A stretch of 51,175 nt of DNA from Acidobacteriota bacterium (GTDB taxonomy: Bacteria > Acidobacteriota > Vicinamibacteria > Vicinamibacterales > 2-12-FULL-66-21): the NCBI GenBank assembly GCA_003222675.1, contig QHWT01000059.1:1-51175 (forward strand), written 5' to 3'. Below the pieces are notes generated by a model. The model saw only the letters and a program-made list of their open reading frames with translations, did no database searches and was not told where the DNA came from. How positions within the stretch are numbered: the stretch's first letter is position 1; every line of letters starts with the position of its first letter. The translations under genes and the position numbers were made by a program. Of this stretch, positions 18,174 to 26,800 are shown piece by piece.

Positions 18174-19427
18174 TCAGCAACGGTCGGGATCCGTCCTTCG
18201 AGCCGGGCTCGAGTGATGACGGTTCACCACCTCTTCATAAAACGCCGCGGTCTCTCGCGCGATGCTGGTCCAGCTGAACTCGCGCTCGACGCGCGCGCGC
18301 GCCTTCTGCGCCATTGCCGCACGGAGCTGCGGATCGTCGAGCAGGACGTTCACCGCCGCGGCGAGGTCGCGGGAAAACTGCTCGGGGTGATGCGGCTCGA
18401 CTTCCGTCGCGCTGAGCGTTTCGAGGACCACCAGGAGTCCGGTCTCGCCGTGATCCACGACTTCTGGAATTCCGCCGACCGCGGATGCAACGACCGGCGT
18501 CTCGCAGGCCATCGCCTCGAGGTTGATGATGCCGAATGGCTCGTACACCGATGGGCAGACGAAGATCGCGGCGTGCGTGTACAAGGTGATCACCTTCTCC
18601 TTCGGCAGCATCTCGCGGATCCAGACGATCTTGTGCCCGCTCTGGGCGCGCGCCCGCTCCACCGCCGCATCCATCTCCCTGCCGATCTCCGGCGTGTCCG
18701 GCGCTCCGGCACAGAGAACCACCTGCGCGCCGGGATGGAAAAAGCGAATGGCATTGACGAGGTGAATAATCCCCTTCTGGCGCGTGATCCTCCCTACGAA
18801 CAAGACATACGGGACGTCCCGATCGATGTCGTACTCGACCAGCGTGTCGGCACTGGGCGTCGGCCGATACTGCTGCAGATCGATGCCGTTGTGAATCACG
18901 CGGATCCGGTCGTGCGGAACTCCATACAGCTCGTGCACGTCGCGCTTCATGGCCTGGGACACGGCGATCACACCATCCGAGTTTTGATACGCGGTGCGCT
19001 CGATCCACGTCGACACGTGATACGCCGTTCCGAGTTGCTCGACCTTCCACGGACGGTGCGGTTCGAGCGAATGCGTCGTGAGAACGAGCGGCACACTCTG
19101 CAGGCGCTTCACCAGACACCCGGCGAAGTGCGTGTACCACGTGTGGCAGTGCACGACGTCAATGGCGGAGAGCTTTGCACTCATCGCCAGATCCTGTAGA
19201 AGCGTCGCGAAGAGCTTCGTGTGACGCGAATCCTGCCCCTTCAGCTCGACCGGCGGCTGCACCCCTTCGACACGAAGCCTCTCCTCGCGTGCGTCCTGGT
19301 CTCCGAACGACAGGACGCGCACCATGTGGCCCAGGCCTGCGAGCTCGCGCGTCAGGTATTCGACGTGGACCCCCGCGCCACCATACACATTGGGCGGGTA
19401 CTCGTTGGTTAAAATTCCTATTCTCAT
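18174..19427 (-). CDS. glgA: GT5/GT4 glycogen synthase, Corynebacterium/actinobacterial type
   Basis: 417 residues from the ATG at 19427, giving MRIGILTNEYPPNVYGGAGV; the longer frame from 19463 overlaps the divergent kinase start region. NEYPP-x-VYGGAGVHVEYL, HSLEPHRPWK, HNGIDLQQYRP and the retaining-transferase E-x7-E motif EPFGIINLE are close to the actinobacterial GlgA/GlgM family, which uses ADP- or UDP-glucose to make glycogen or maltose-1-phosphate. I cannot decide between GlgA and GlgM activity. Cytosolic. No other glycogen gene is adjacent. Confidence 0.85.
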   Translation of the reverse strand: MRIGILTNEYPPNVYGGAGVHVEYLTRELAGLGHMVRVLSFGDQDAREERLRVEGVQPPVELKGQDSRHTKLFATLLQDLAMSAKLSAIDVVHCHTWYTHFAGCLVKRLQSVPLVLTTHSLEPHRPWKVEQLGTAYHVSTWIERTAYQNSDGVIAVSQAMKRDVHELYGVPHDRIRVIHNGIDLQQYRPTPSADTLVEYDIDRDVPYVLFVGRITRQKGIIHLVNAIRFFHPGAQVVLCAGAPDTPEIGREMDAAVERARAQSGHKIVWIREMLPKEKVITLYTHAAIFVCPSVYEPFGIINLEAMACETPVVASAVGGIPEVVDHGETGLLVVLETLSATEVEPHHPEQFSRDLAAAVNVLLDDPQLRAAMAQKARARVEREFSWTSIARETAAFYEEVVNRHHSSPARRTDPDRC

Positions 19428-19480
19428 GACGATCTTTGTCAGCGTCAGGCATGTCTCCTGCACTCACCCGGAGGGCCATC

Positions 19481-20907
19481 ATGCCTGACGCGAAGGTGCT
19501 GCGTCGAGAGATCGAAGGTGTTCTCGAGCCGGACCGCGCGGCGAGCGACGCGAGCTTGCGGGAGGAACGCGAGCAGGCGGACGCGGTGATCGAAAAGGAC
19601 ACGGACCGCAAGCTGGAGCATACGCGCGCGGCAACGGATGAATGGATTGAGGCGAATGGCCCCACTGCGCCGAGGGCGCCATCGAACCCGCTGCCGGAGG
19701 TCGCCGATACGCTGATCACCGCCGCAGACACGCTCGCTGATGCGGCCGACGGATTGGCGCAGGCCGCGCTGCAGCTGAAAGATATTCAAGAGACCGGCGC
19801 CGTGACCAAGCTGCACACGGCGCTCGAGACACTCGATGCAGCGGCGACCAAGGTTGGCGGAGTGCCGCCGGACCATGAGTCGCCCATTCCTTCCTTGATA
19901 GCTGCCGACGAGCCCGCGCCAGTCGTGGCGGACAAATTGTCGGCAGTCGCGCAAAGCCTGGGTGTCGTCGCGGCCAACCTTGCGGAGGAACGCGTCGAGG
20001 TTGACGCAACCTTGCGCGAAGAGCGTGCTGTCGTCGACGAGACGCTGCGGGCAGAACGGGAGATCGTTGACGAAGCGCTGGACGAGGAACGCGAGGCGAA
20101 ACGGACGCTGCTCGAAGCGGAACGGATCATGACCGATCGTGACCTCGCGCGAGAGCGCGAGGACACGGACCGCGCCGTCGACTACACCGTCTCGCTTCTG
20201 CAGGAGGAGCAGATCGGGCACCAGCGCGCGCTCGATGTCATCCTCTCGCGTGACGAGTACCTCTCAATCGTGAGCCACGATTTGCGCACTCCACTTAACG
20301 TGATCAGCGTGAGCGCGACGCTGCTCGCCGGCCACGCGAAGGACGACGCGCGCGTGAAGGAGTGCACGCACAACATCAGTCGTGCGGCCTCCCTGATGGG
20401 CCGTATGCTGTCGGACCTGCTCGACGCGACGCGATTCGAGGAAGGACGGTTCCGGCTGGCGCCACGGCACCAGGACGCCGTCGAGGTGGTCAAGGAGTGC
20501 GCCGCGACCTTCGGCCCGCTCGCGCATACTGCAGGCCTGTTGCTGCGCGTCGAGGCACCTTCATCGGAGGTATACGCGCGGTTCGATTACGACCGCGTCA
20601 CACAAGTGCTCTCGAACCTCTTGCGGAATGCCATCCAGTTCACGGATGGCGGGGGGACGATCACCGTCAGGGTCGCGCGCGCCGATGGTGGCTGCCGCAT
20701 CTCGGTGAGCGATACCGGCAAGGGGATCCCCCCGCGGATCTTGGACGAATCTTCGATCGTTTTCATCAGGCCGCGGGTGGAGATCATCGCGGACTCGGCC
20801 TCGGCCTCTACATCTCGAAGGCGATCGTCGACGCGCACGGCGGCTACATCTGGGCCTCCAGCGAACCCGGTCGCGGAAGCACGTTCTCGTTCACGCTACC
20901 TGCCTAG
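19481..20907 (+). CDS. sensor histidine kinase with long charged coiled coil; one-base frameshift
   Basis: ATG at 19481 with GGAGG ten bases upstream. Residues 1-255 are a charged, probably coiled-coil region built of variants of LREER-x2-VDE-x-L-x2-ER; no membrane helix, PAS or GAF domain is seen. The kinase core follows: H-box SHDLRTPLN (His266), N-box [14 protein letters not shown]1 DTGKGIPP. At a run of six C (20728-20733) the frame shifts; one extra C restores [12 protein letters not shown], the G2 box GLGLGLYIS and the end at 20907. As sequenced the protein lacks a functional ATP lid. Cytosolic sensor if intact; partner unknown. Confidence 0.8.
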
Positions 20908-21351
20908 CTCCCGCTTGTTACAGTTTCCGTTGCGTACGAGTGTAGAGCGCATGCCGGAACTGGCGGCCGTCTCGAAAGACATCTCCGCGAGATCGTTTCT
21001 CGCGAGTTTCCTTGTAGTCGCTCGCCGAATCGGGCACGAAATCGGTGGGACGAACGGCTCCCGCTGGTCCCACTGGTGCGATTCACGTCGATGCGACACT
21101 CTTCTGAAGGAATTTGGTAAACAGGGACGAGTGGCTCAAATCCCCTAATCCCGTAAAAGCCGAACCGCCTGCAAGTTACGGCGTCGCTGCTCAATCCTTG
21201 AGGTGGCGCTTGATTTGCTTTGTAGCTGAGGCGACGCGGGGTCGACGGCCCACCGGAGGCGACCCAGGCTCCTGTGACAGTTGGCGGTAAACCAACGCGG
21301 CGGTGACCGTTCTCAGTGGACGTGTCCCCTTGGAAGGCTTGGGGGGCGGTC
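20908..21351. other. 444-base stretch without a recognisable gene
   Basis: No reading frame here resembles a known family, and no tRNA or clear terminator was found. A segment near 21120-21160 (GTGGCTCAAATCCCCTAATCCCG) is vaguely like a tRNA 3' arm, but no acceptor or anticodon arms fit. May hold the promoter for the following small gene or remnants of an element. Confidence 0.4.
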
Positions 21352-21759
21352 ATGAAAAAGGACGCGAAGACCCCTGATGTCGACAGAATCCTGAAGACCC
21401 TTCGCTCGCTTGGGACGGGAGGACTCCTGGGAAGCGCCGCCGGGATTGGCGCGTACGTCCTCCTGCCGTCGGTCCGGGCTGCGGGTCTTTCCTTGCAGGT
21501 GGCGGCCGGAGTCGGTGCGGCGGTTGGCACCGCGGTTCACCGTGCGATCACGCCGGTGCTCCCCTGCCTGAATCATTATCGGCAGATGGCCGAAATCCAG
21601 GCGGAGGTGTGGCTCGGATTGATGTCGAAGGACCTCGCCGAGCAGCTTCGCACGGAACTGCAGCTCCGGTATTTTCTAGGCGAGGGGCAACCGCGTGCGC
21701 GCGGCTCGCCGATGATCTTCGTCACCAAATCGCACGGACGGCTACAGCGATCCGTGTGA
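21352..21759 (+). CDS. small hypothetical protein with glycine-rich hydrophobic helices
   Basis: 135 residues from the ATG at 21352 (GGGGGCGGTC upstream). Residues about 20-65 (SLGTGGLLGSAAGIGAYVLL and LQVAAGVGAAVGTAVH) form one or two glycine-zipper-like membrane segments; the C-terminal half is amphipathic (EIQAEVWLGLMSKDLAEQLR). No family recognised. It converges on the AhpD-like gene with a gap of only five bases. Confidence 0.45.
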   Translation: MKKDAKTPDVDRILKTLRSLGTGGLLGSAAGIGAYVLLPSVRAAGLSLQVAAGVGAAVGTAVHRAITPVLPCLNHYRQMAEIQAEVWLGLMSKDLAEQLRTELQLRYFLGEGQPRARGSPMIFVTKSHGRLQRSV

Positions 21760-21764
21760 TCGGT

Positions 21765-22361
21765 TCAACTGCGCGCGTACCCGTGTGTCGCCATCCGCTT
21801 GCCGCCCTGCCGGTGAGCGGCATCCGACATCGCGTGCACGCCTGTGGCATCAATCCAGCGGTTGTAAAAGTTGAACAAGGCGCACACGGTGATCGCGAAA
21901 TAGATCGCCTCGTCGGTCCAGCCGATCGCGTGGAGCGCGTCGATCTCCGCGGGACCGATGTTCGGCGAATCGTGGTTCACCTTGTCGATGAACCGGAACA
22001 ATGCCTTGTGGCGATCGTCGAGCGCCGACGATTCGACGTCCGCCATCACACCCGCGACGAGCGCTCCATCCCCCAGCAGTTCCGCCGCAACTGCGGCGTG
22101 CGACTTGATTCAAAACGGGCAGTGATTGCGCTGCGACGTATAGGCGGCAATCAGCTCCCGTATACCGGGACTGAGCGGCGAAGGGCCGCGGAGGATCTCC
22201 TGCGTGAACCGCGCGAGGTGATCGGTCGCGGACGGCAGGTACGCGAACAGATGCCAGATCTGCGGGTACTCTGCTCCCTGCCGCTGCATCACCTCGATTA
22301 GATCCCGGTAGGGACCCGACTTCGGGTCCTGCTCGACACCAGCGAGAAACATCGAATCCAT
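21765..22361 (-). CDS. AhpD-like/carboxymuconolactone-decarboxylase-fold peroxidase, candidate selenoprotein (in-frame TGA)
   Basis: A single reading frame of 198 residues if the TGA at 22112-22110 is read as selenocysteine (Sec84). Start ATG 22361 with AGAGAGG five bases upstream. Upstream half ends TSQRNHCPF, then TGA, then IKSHAAVAAELLGDGALV and the second half with FNFYNRWIDATGVH. In AhpD-like peroxidases this is the active site: Glu-x11-Cys-x2-Cys-x3-His. Here Glu69, Cys81, Sec84 and His88 keep exactly that spacing, so Sec takes the peroxide-attacking cysteine. Both halves are in the same frame with no indel, and a GC hairpin follows the TGA. A plain nonsense mutation of a Cys codon is the alternative. 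Operon with the MetE-like gene 15 bases upstream. Confidence 0.75.
22083..22098 (-). promoter_or_regulatory. SECIS-like hairpin inside the AhpD-like gene
   Basis: On the mRNA, 11 bases after the UGA, CGCCGC (22098-22093), loop AGUU, GCGGCG (22088-22083) form a perfect six-pair stem. The apical loop begins 18 bases after the UGA and has G at its second position. Bacterial SECIS elements are described as a stem-loop just downstream of UGA with the loop about 16-37 bases away and a G among its first two bases, so this fits; no search was run. Confidence 0.6.
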
Positions 22362-22376
22362 ATTCCTCTCTACGCC

Positions 22377-23591
22377 TCACGCGGATCGTCCGGCGACGGT
22401 CTTCGGGACGATATCGAGTTGCAATGCGGGGTCGGCGGCCGGCACCGCGCGCTCATCGAACCCGAGCTCTCGCCGGATGATGTTGCAGCCCTGGACGATC
22501 GCGGTCGCCTTGTAGAACGCGATTTCGCGGTTGCAGCCCTGGCGGCCGAAGCCGCAGTCGCTCGACACGATCAACTGCTCCGGCGCGATGTGCGCGAGCG
22601 CCATGCGGATGGACGCGGCCACGTCTTCTGCGCGATCGGCTTGCAGTGTGCGATGGCTCACCGCCCCAATGCAGATTTTCTTCGGCAGCGTGCCCTTATA
22701 GGAACCGAACAGCTCGATGTCCGCGAAATTGCGATCCTTCGTCTCAATCGTCCAGACGTCGCCCTTCATCTCATTGAGGTACAACTCGAATGACGCCTTG
22801 TAGCTGGTGTCTTCCATGACGCGCTGCATGTTCGGGTTGCCCCAGCACGTATGAATCCAGATTTCGACGTCGTCGAGTCCCTGCACCTCGCGGTTGTAGC
22901 ACTCGATCATGAACTTCACCTTGTCGTCGTTCGGGCCGAAGGTGTTCGCCATGAAGTGCAGCGTGGGCTCCTCAATCTGGATGCAGCGGCAGCCGGCCGC
23001 GCGCAAGGCGAGTAGTTCCGTGTTCATCGCGACGGCCATGTCCCAGACGACCTCGCGGTTGTCCTTGTACTTATTGGTGTGAATGTCGAGAAAGAGTCCC
23101 ATCACCTGCGAGCAGCAGGTGCCGAAGCGCACCGGTTTAGCGGACTTGCCCTGTGCGATGCGCCAGATTTTTGGATAGTCGAGCGGCCGGTGCTCGATCT
23201 TGCCGACAACCCGCGGCCAGCGCCACGCGGTGTAGATCTCATTGAGCAGCGTGCCCGGTGGATACTTCAGCCAGGGGCTGCGCGTCTGCTCGGACTGGAG
23301 GTGATCCCCCTCGAAGCCGCTCCAGCGCTGGAGCGGATAGTGGTGCCAGCTTCGGCCGGCGAAATCCTCGTCGCAGTGGAAATCGCCGTGCGTGAGGATG
23401 TCGAGACCGGCACGCTGCTCGTCGCTGATCACGACTGCCATGGCGTCCTGGAATTTTTCGCGGAAGCGCACGTCCATCATGCAGGTATCGAGCGGTCGTC
23501 CCCACATGCTCGTGTCGAACCATCGCGGGCGCGGCCACGAACCGGTGACGGTGGCCGGCAGCATCAGATTCCTGGTGACGGTGAACGCCAT
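22377..23591 (-). CDS. cobalamin-independent methionine synthase (MetE C-terminal domain) family protein
   Basis: 404 residues, about the size of a single MetE catalytic barrel. TGSWPRP at the start of the barrel, GLDILTHGDFHCDEDF, IQIEEPTLHF, IHTCWGNPN and SSDCGFGRQ give the expected zinc ligands (His and Cys of HTCWG, a Glu, and Cys of SDCGF). MetE moves a methyl group from a folate to a thiol; short versions like this one may use other methyl donors, so the substrate is open. It lies 15 bases upstream of the AhpD-like gene and probably in the same transcript. Confidence 0.82.
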   Translation of the reverse strand: MAFTVTRNLMLPATVTGSWPRPRWFDTSMWGRPLDTCMMDVRFREKFQDAMAVVISDEQRAGLDILTHGDFHCDEDFAGRSWHHYPLQRWSGFEGDHLQSEQTRSPWLKYPPGTLLNEIYTAWRWPRVVGKIEHRPLDYPKIWRIAQGKSAKPVRFGTCCSQVMGLFLDIHTNKYKDNREVVWDMAVAMNTELLALRAAGCRCIQIEEPTLHFMANTFGPNDDKVKFMIECYNREVQGLDDVEIWIHTCWGNPNMQRVMEDTSYKASFELYLNEMKGDVWTIETKDRNFADIELFGSYKGTLPKKICIGAVSHRTLQADRAEDVAASIRMALAHIAPEQLIVSSDCGFGRQGCNREIAFYKATAIVQGCNIIRRELGFDERAVPAADPALQLDIVPKTVAGRSA

Positions 23592-23638
23592 GCGATGGAG
23601 AATATCACCGCGAAATCAGGAGAGTGAAGGAGACATCG

Positions 23639-24838
23639 ATGAGTGATGGGATCAGGATGGGCGCGGGCGTAGACCGGCGCGAGTTCTTCAAGGTCGCCAG
23701 CGCGGGACTCGCCGCGGCGGCCCTACCGCCGAACGAGCGCCAGCGCGTGAGCCACGCGAGCGGAGCGGGGCCAGGGGCCCCCGCGAGCGAGCGTGTTGGG
23801 GAGTTCGAGGGGCGAAGCCCCTCGATTGAGAATGCGCAATCGCTGGCGGAGAAGAACAAGTTCGATCGCATCGCGTCCTGCTCGTATCCAATTCGCTACA
23901 TCTTCAAGTCGCGCCCCCGGCCCGCGGGTGCCCCTCCTGGCGGCGGCGGATCGCAACTATCGGAAGAACTGAAGAAGAAGTACGGCGAGATCACGATGCT
24001 GGACTTCCCGCAGTTCACCAAGGACACCTTTCCCGGCGTCACGCACATGGACCTGTTTTCGGGGCTGTTCGGCGACGTCACCGACGACAGCATGTTCGCG
24101 GGGCGCCAGTTCGATCCGTCCAGTCCGTCGGGCCGCAAATGGCTCGATGCGCTCGTCGCGAAGATGGCCGCAACGGGAACGAAGCTGCAGCACATCTCCA
24201 ACAACGCGCCGACCAATCTTGCCGAGTCGGATACGGCGCTTCGCAAGGCGGGCGTGGAGATCGGCAAGCGCTGGCTCGACGCCGCCGTCATTCTGGGCGC
24301 CAAGTCGGTCCGGATGAATTCTCCGCAGGCGCTCGGACCCAGCATCCGCCCGAACGCGATAATCGATCCGGAGACTCGGTACCCGAAGAACAACGAGATC
24401 CCGCCGCTGCTGAACAACGCCATCGAATCCTACAAGGAGATGGCGGACTACGGCGGCGACCGCGGGGTGAAGGTGACGATCGAAAACCACTGGGGCCTCG
24501 CCGCCGATCCGATCAACATCCGCATCATTCTCGAGGACGTGAACCATCCGTACTGCGAGGCCTCGCCCGACTTCTGCAACTGGGAACACGAGCACATGCT
24601 GTTCAGCGGCCTGAAGGCGCTCGCGCCCTACGCGCACACGAACGTGCACGCGAAGTACTGGGATCGCTGGGGCGAGAAGAATGACGTGCAGCGCGCCACG
24701 AGAATCATGCTGGCGGGCGGCTTCAAAGGCACCTTCGCGCTGGAGTATGAAGCGGGTCCGCTGAACGGGATCGAAGGCGCGAAGTACCTTTATAAAGAAG
24801 TACTGGCGGCGCTGTCCTCTCCAACACCGGTCGTCTGA
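23639..24838 (+). CDS. exported sugar phosphate isomerase/epimerase (TIM barrel)
   Basis: 399 residues from the ATG at 23639, chosen for its GAAGGAG site; an ATG 15 bases upstream would leave none. MSDGIRMGAGVDRREFFKVA is a Tat signal (DRREFF). The barrel has MLDFPQFTKD, KLQHISNNAPTNL, VKVTIENHWGLAAD, FCNWEHEHM and FALEYEAG, the layout of the xylose-isomerase-like AP2Ec family. A low-complexity insert at residues about 50-65 coincides with a palindromic repeat (23783-23831). Substrate unknown. It converges with the Gfo/Idh gene. Confidence 0.85.
   Translation: MSDGIRMGAGVDRREFFKVASAGLAAAALPPNERQRVSHASGAGPGAPASERVGEFEGRSPSIENAQSLAEKNKFDRIASCSYPIRYIFKSRPRPAGAPPGGGGSQLSEELKKKYGEITMLDFPQFTKDTFPGVTHMDLFSGLFGDVTDDSMFAGRQFDPSSPSGRKWLDALVAKMAATGTKLQHISNNAPTNLAESDTALRKAGVEIGKRWLDAAVILGAKSVRMNSPQALGPSIRPNAIIDPETRYPKNNEIPPLLNNAIESYKEMADYGGDRGVKVTIENHWGLAADPINIRIILEDVNHPYCEASPDFCNWEHEHMLFSGLKALAPYAHTNVHAKYWDRWGEKNDVQRATRIMLAGGFKGTFALEYEAGPLNGIEGAKYLYKEVLAALSSPTPVV
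23783..23831. repeat. palindromic repeat inserted in frame in the isomerase gene
   Basis: GCGAGCGAGCG (23783-23793), TGGGG, a hairpin CGAGGGGC-GAA-GCCCCTCG (23806-23824), then ATTGAGA. Translated as ASERVGEFEGRSPSIE, just after the Tat signal, before the enzyme body. Shares blocks with the element at 6858-6913. Confidence 0.45.
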
Positions 24839-24885
24839 CAGGACCAACCCGGCGTCAGGGCCAAACTGTCAGCATGTGCCATGAG

Positions 24886-25962
24886 TCATCCGCGATGAGC
24901 CCATTTCGGCGCCAGCGATACGCGATGTCGCTCGCGCGCGGATTGGTACGCCGCAAATGCCGCAGCGAGCGAGGTGCGCGCGTCGCGAATGGTCGCGGCT
25001 GGTTGCCGTCCGTGCTCAACGCACTCGATAAGGTGCGCTAACGGCAGCGGAGCGCCGGGCGCGAAGGGTTCCTCGGCCTGCCGCTCGAATACCCAGTCGC
25101 GCGCCCCTGCCGCCAGCACCGCGCGTCCCGGCGCGCGAAACCACTGGTCGTGGATCTCTCCGCGCGTGCCAACGAGCTCGAGCCGGACGACGCTGTTCTG
25201 CTTTGGCGACGGACCGCTCGTCCTCGGCGCGTTAATAGTCCACGACGCTTCGAGCGTGGCAATCGCTCCATTACTCATCGTGAACGTCGCCTGACCCCAG
25301 TCCTCGACGCTGAGGCTCCGGTGAACGATGTTGGCCGTCCGCGCTTCGACGTCGAGAATGTCCGCGCCCGTGAGCCATCGGAACGCATCGATCCAGTAGA
25401 TGCCCTCGTCGATGAACGCGCCGCCTGGCACGCGATCCGGATCGACGAACCAGCCGGGCGTCCCAGAGCGATACCAGTCTTCCGCGATCGACCAGCGGCA
25501 CGTCTGGTGGATGACGGCGAGATCCCCAATGTCGCCCGCATCGAGGCGCGCCTTGAGGTCCGCGAGCCGCAGACGCATGATCCCCTGGAACGGAAAACAG
25601 CAGACGCCCGCGGCTTCCACAGCGTCCACCATTCGATCCGCCTGCTCCAGCGTCATCGCCATGGGCTTGCCGACGATCAGGTGCTTGCCGGCGCGCGCCG
25701 AGAGAATCGTGACGTCGCAGATCTCGGCGACCGGTGTGGCGATGTGGATGATATCGACGCGCTCGTGTTCGAGAAGCGCGGCGTAGTCGCGGTAGGCCTT
25801 GATGCCGAACGTCCGGGTGAACGCCTCGAGCTGCGGCGCGTCGTGCCACGCCGCCGCGACGAGCTCCGCCTTCGGATACTCCGCCAGCCCGCGCGCCAGG
25901 TTGTACGCTGAATACCAGTGGCCGAGGCCGAGGATGGCCAGGCGCCATTTCCGAGTGGTCAC
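24886..25962 (-). CDS. Gfo/Idh/MocA family NAD(P)-dependent oxidoreductase
   Basis: 358 residues from a GTG at 25962. N-terminal Rossmann fold with LAILGLGHWYSAYN, IDIIHIATP-type strand (VDIIHIATPVAE) and GKPMAMTLEQADRM, a variant of the EKP motif; C-terminal GFO_IDH_MocA domain with GGAFIDEGIYWIDAFRWLTG. No export signal, so cytosolic. The family oxidises sugars, inositols and related alcohols. The start lies 16 bases after the borosin methyltransferase stop, on the same strand, so it is probably cotranscribed; whether it acts on the peptide is unknown. Confidence 0.85.
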   Translation of the reverse strand: MTTRKWRLAILGLGHWYSAYNLARGLAEYPKAELVAAAWHDAPQLEAFTRTFGIKAYRDYAALLEHERVDIIHIATPVAEICDVTILSARAGKHLIVGKPMAMTLEQADRMVDAVEAAGVCCFPFQGIMRLRLADLKARLDAGDIGDLAVIHQTCRWSIAEDWYRSGTPGWFVDPDRVPGGAFIDEGIYWIDAFRWLTGADILDVEARTANIVHRSLSVEDWGQATFTMSNGAIATLEASWTINAPRTSGPSPKQNSVVRLELVGTRGEIHDQWFRAPGRAVLAAGARDWVFERQAEEPFAPGAPLPLAHLIECVEHGRQPAATIRDARTSLAAAFAAYQSARERHRVSLAPKWAHRG

Positions 25963-25978
25963 GTATCGCCGATCCGTC

Positions 25979-26800
25979 CTATTTGCGCGGCGCCATCGCT
26001 GCGGTGCCGCGCTCGGTCATCCAGCGCTTCACGCGTGGATCGCGAAGGCGTGAGGGCCGCGGCGGCACGTACAGCGTCATCATCGGCTGCACGGTGCTTC
26101 GCGACAGCTTCGCAAGCGACGTGCGCCTGATAGCGGCGTCACAGATCACAAAGGGAGACGCCTCGTACAGGAACACGGGGTGCCGCGGAGGATAGAACCG
26201 CCCGAGCCACGCCGCGAGCATCGCGAGACGCTCGGGCCGGCATGTCATGCCGTCGTGAACGCTCGGCTCGCCGAGCACGCCGACCTGCCAGAGGATCAGC
26301 GCGCTGGACGGATCGAACCTGCGACGGGCGGCGAGAAAATCGGTGGCCTCGAAACTCTGACATCCGGCCGCCGCCGGATTCACGCCGAGATCGGCGAAGA
26401 GACAGTCCTCGGCGGAAATCCCGGGAAGCATTCGCGCGCGGAACCCTTCACGCCGCGCGCGCCGAATCGCGTCGTGAGACGGGCCGACGAAGACGCCCGG
26501 GTGGCCGTAAAAAGCCGCGCATACCGCGAGGCCGCCTCGGACGGCCGCAAGGATGCGCTCGGTCATCTCGCGATAGGAGTGGCGGCGGGCGCGTCCCGGG
26601 CGATAGGCATCGGCCAGCGACTCCGCCGTCGGGTTCAACTCGCGGACCCACGCGTCACTCAGCGGATCGGCCACCAGGTAAAAGAGCTTGTCGGCCCGCT
26701 GCATCGCGCCAAGCGCCTCGGGGGTCGTCTGCTCGATGACCCTGATGCCCGTGCCGACAACGACCAGCGACCCGCGAGATCGATCGGCTATCGCTTCCAC
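25979..26800 (-). CDS. borosin-type peptide alpha-N-methyltransferase (tetrapyrrole-methylase fold)
   Basis: 273 residues from the GTG at 26800 (a TTG at 26803 is also possible). The protein reads like OphMA/SonM: GSLVVVGTGI, ADKLFYLVADP, FYGHPGVFVGPSH, RARMLPGISAEDCLFADLG, GCQSFEATDFL and LWQVG. With this start, Tyr66, Arg72, Tyr76 and Tyr98 fall at the same numbers as the catalytic or SAM-site residues known for OphMA. The enzyme would methylate backbone amides of a peptide using SAM. It ends after the methyltransferase domain, so it is not fused to a core peptide; the precursor is the overlapping upstream gene. Siroheme/cobalamin methylases are excluded by the HPGVFV and ARMLPG pattern. 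Confidence 0.88.
   Translation of the reverse strand: MEAIADRSRGSLVVVGTGIRVIEQTTPEALGAMQRADKLFYLVADPLSDAWVRELNPTAESLADAYRPGRARRHSYREMTERILAAVRGGLAVCAAFYGHPGVFVGPSHDAIRRARREGFRARMLPGISAEDCLFADLGVNPAAAGCQSFEATDFLAARRRFDPSSALILWQVGVLGEPSVHDGMTCRPERLAMLAAWLGRFYPPRHPVFLYEASPFVICDAAIRRTSLAKLSRSTVQPMMTLYVPPRPSRLRDPRVKRWMTERGTAAMAPRK

Noticed and set aside
21120-21165. tRNA gene
   Set aside because: Only a 3' arm-like segment is seen; no cloverleaf with an anticodon arm can be drawn.
20904-21530. 208-residue minus-strand frame covering the 444-base gap
   Set aside because: It would overlap the small plus-strand gene and has no recognisable domain; composition is arginine/serine-rich as in shadow frames.
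25979-26800. Cobalamin or siroheme methylase (CobA/CbiF-like)
   Set aside because: Tetrapyrrole-methylase fold is shared, but the FYGHPGVFVGPSH and ARMLPGISAEDC motifs and the Tyr/Arg/Tyr positions are borosin-type, and no tetrapyrrole gene is near.
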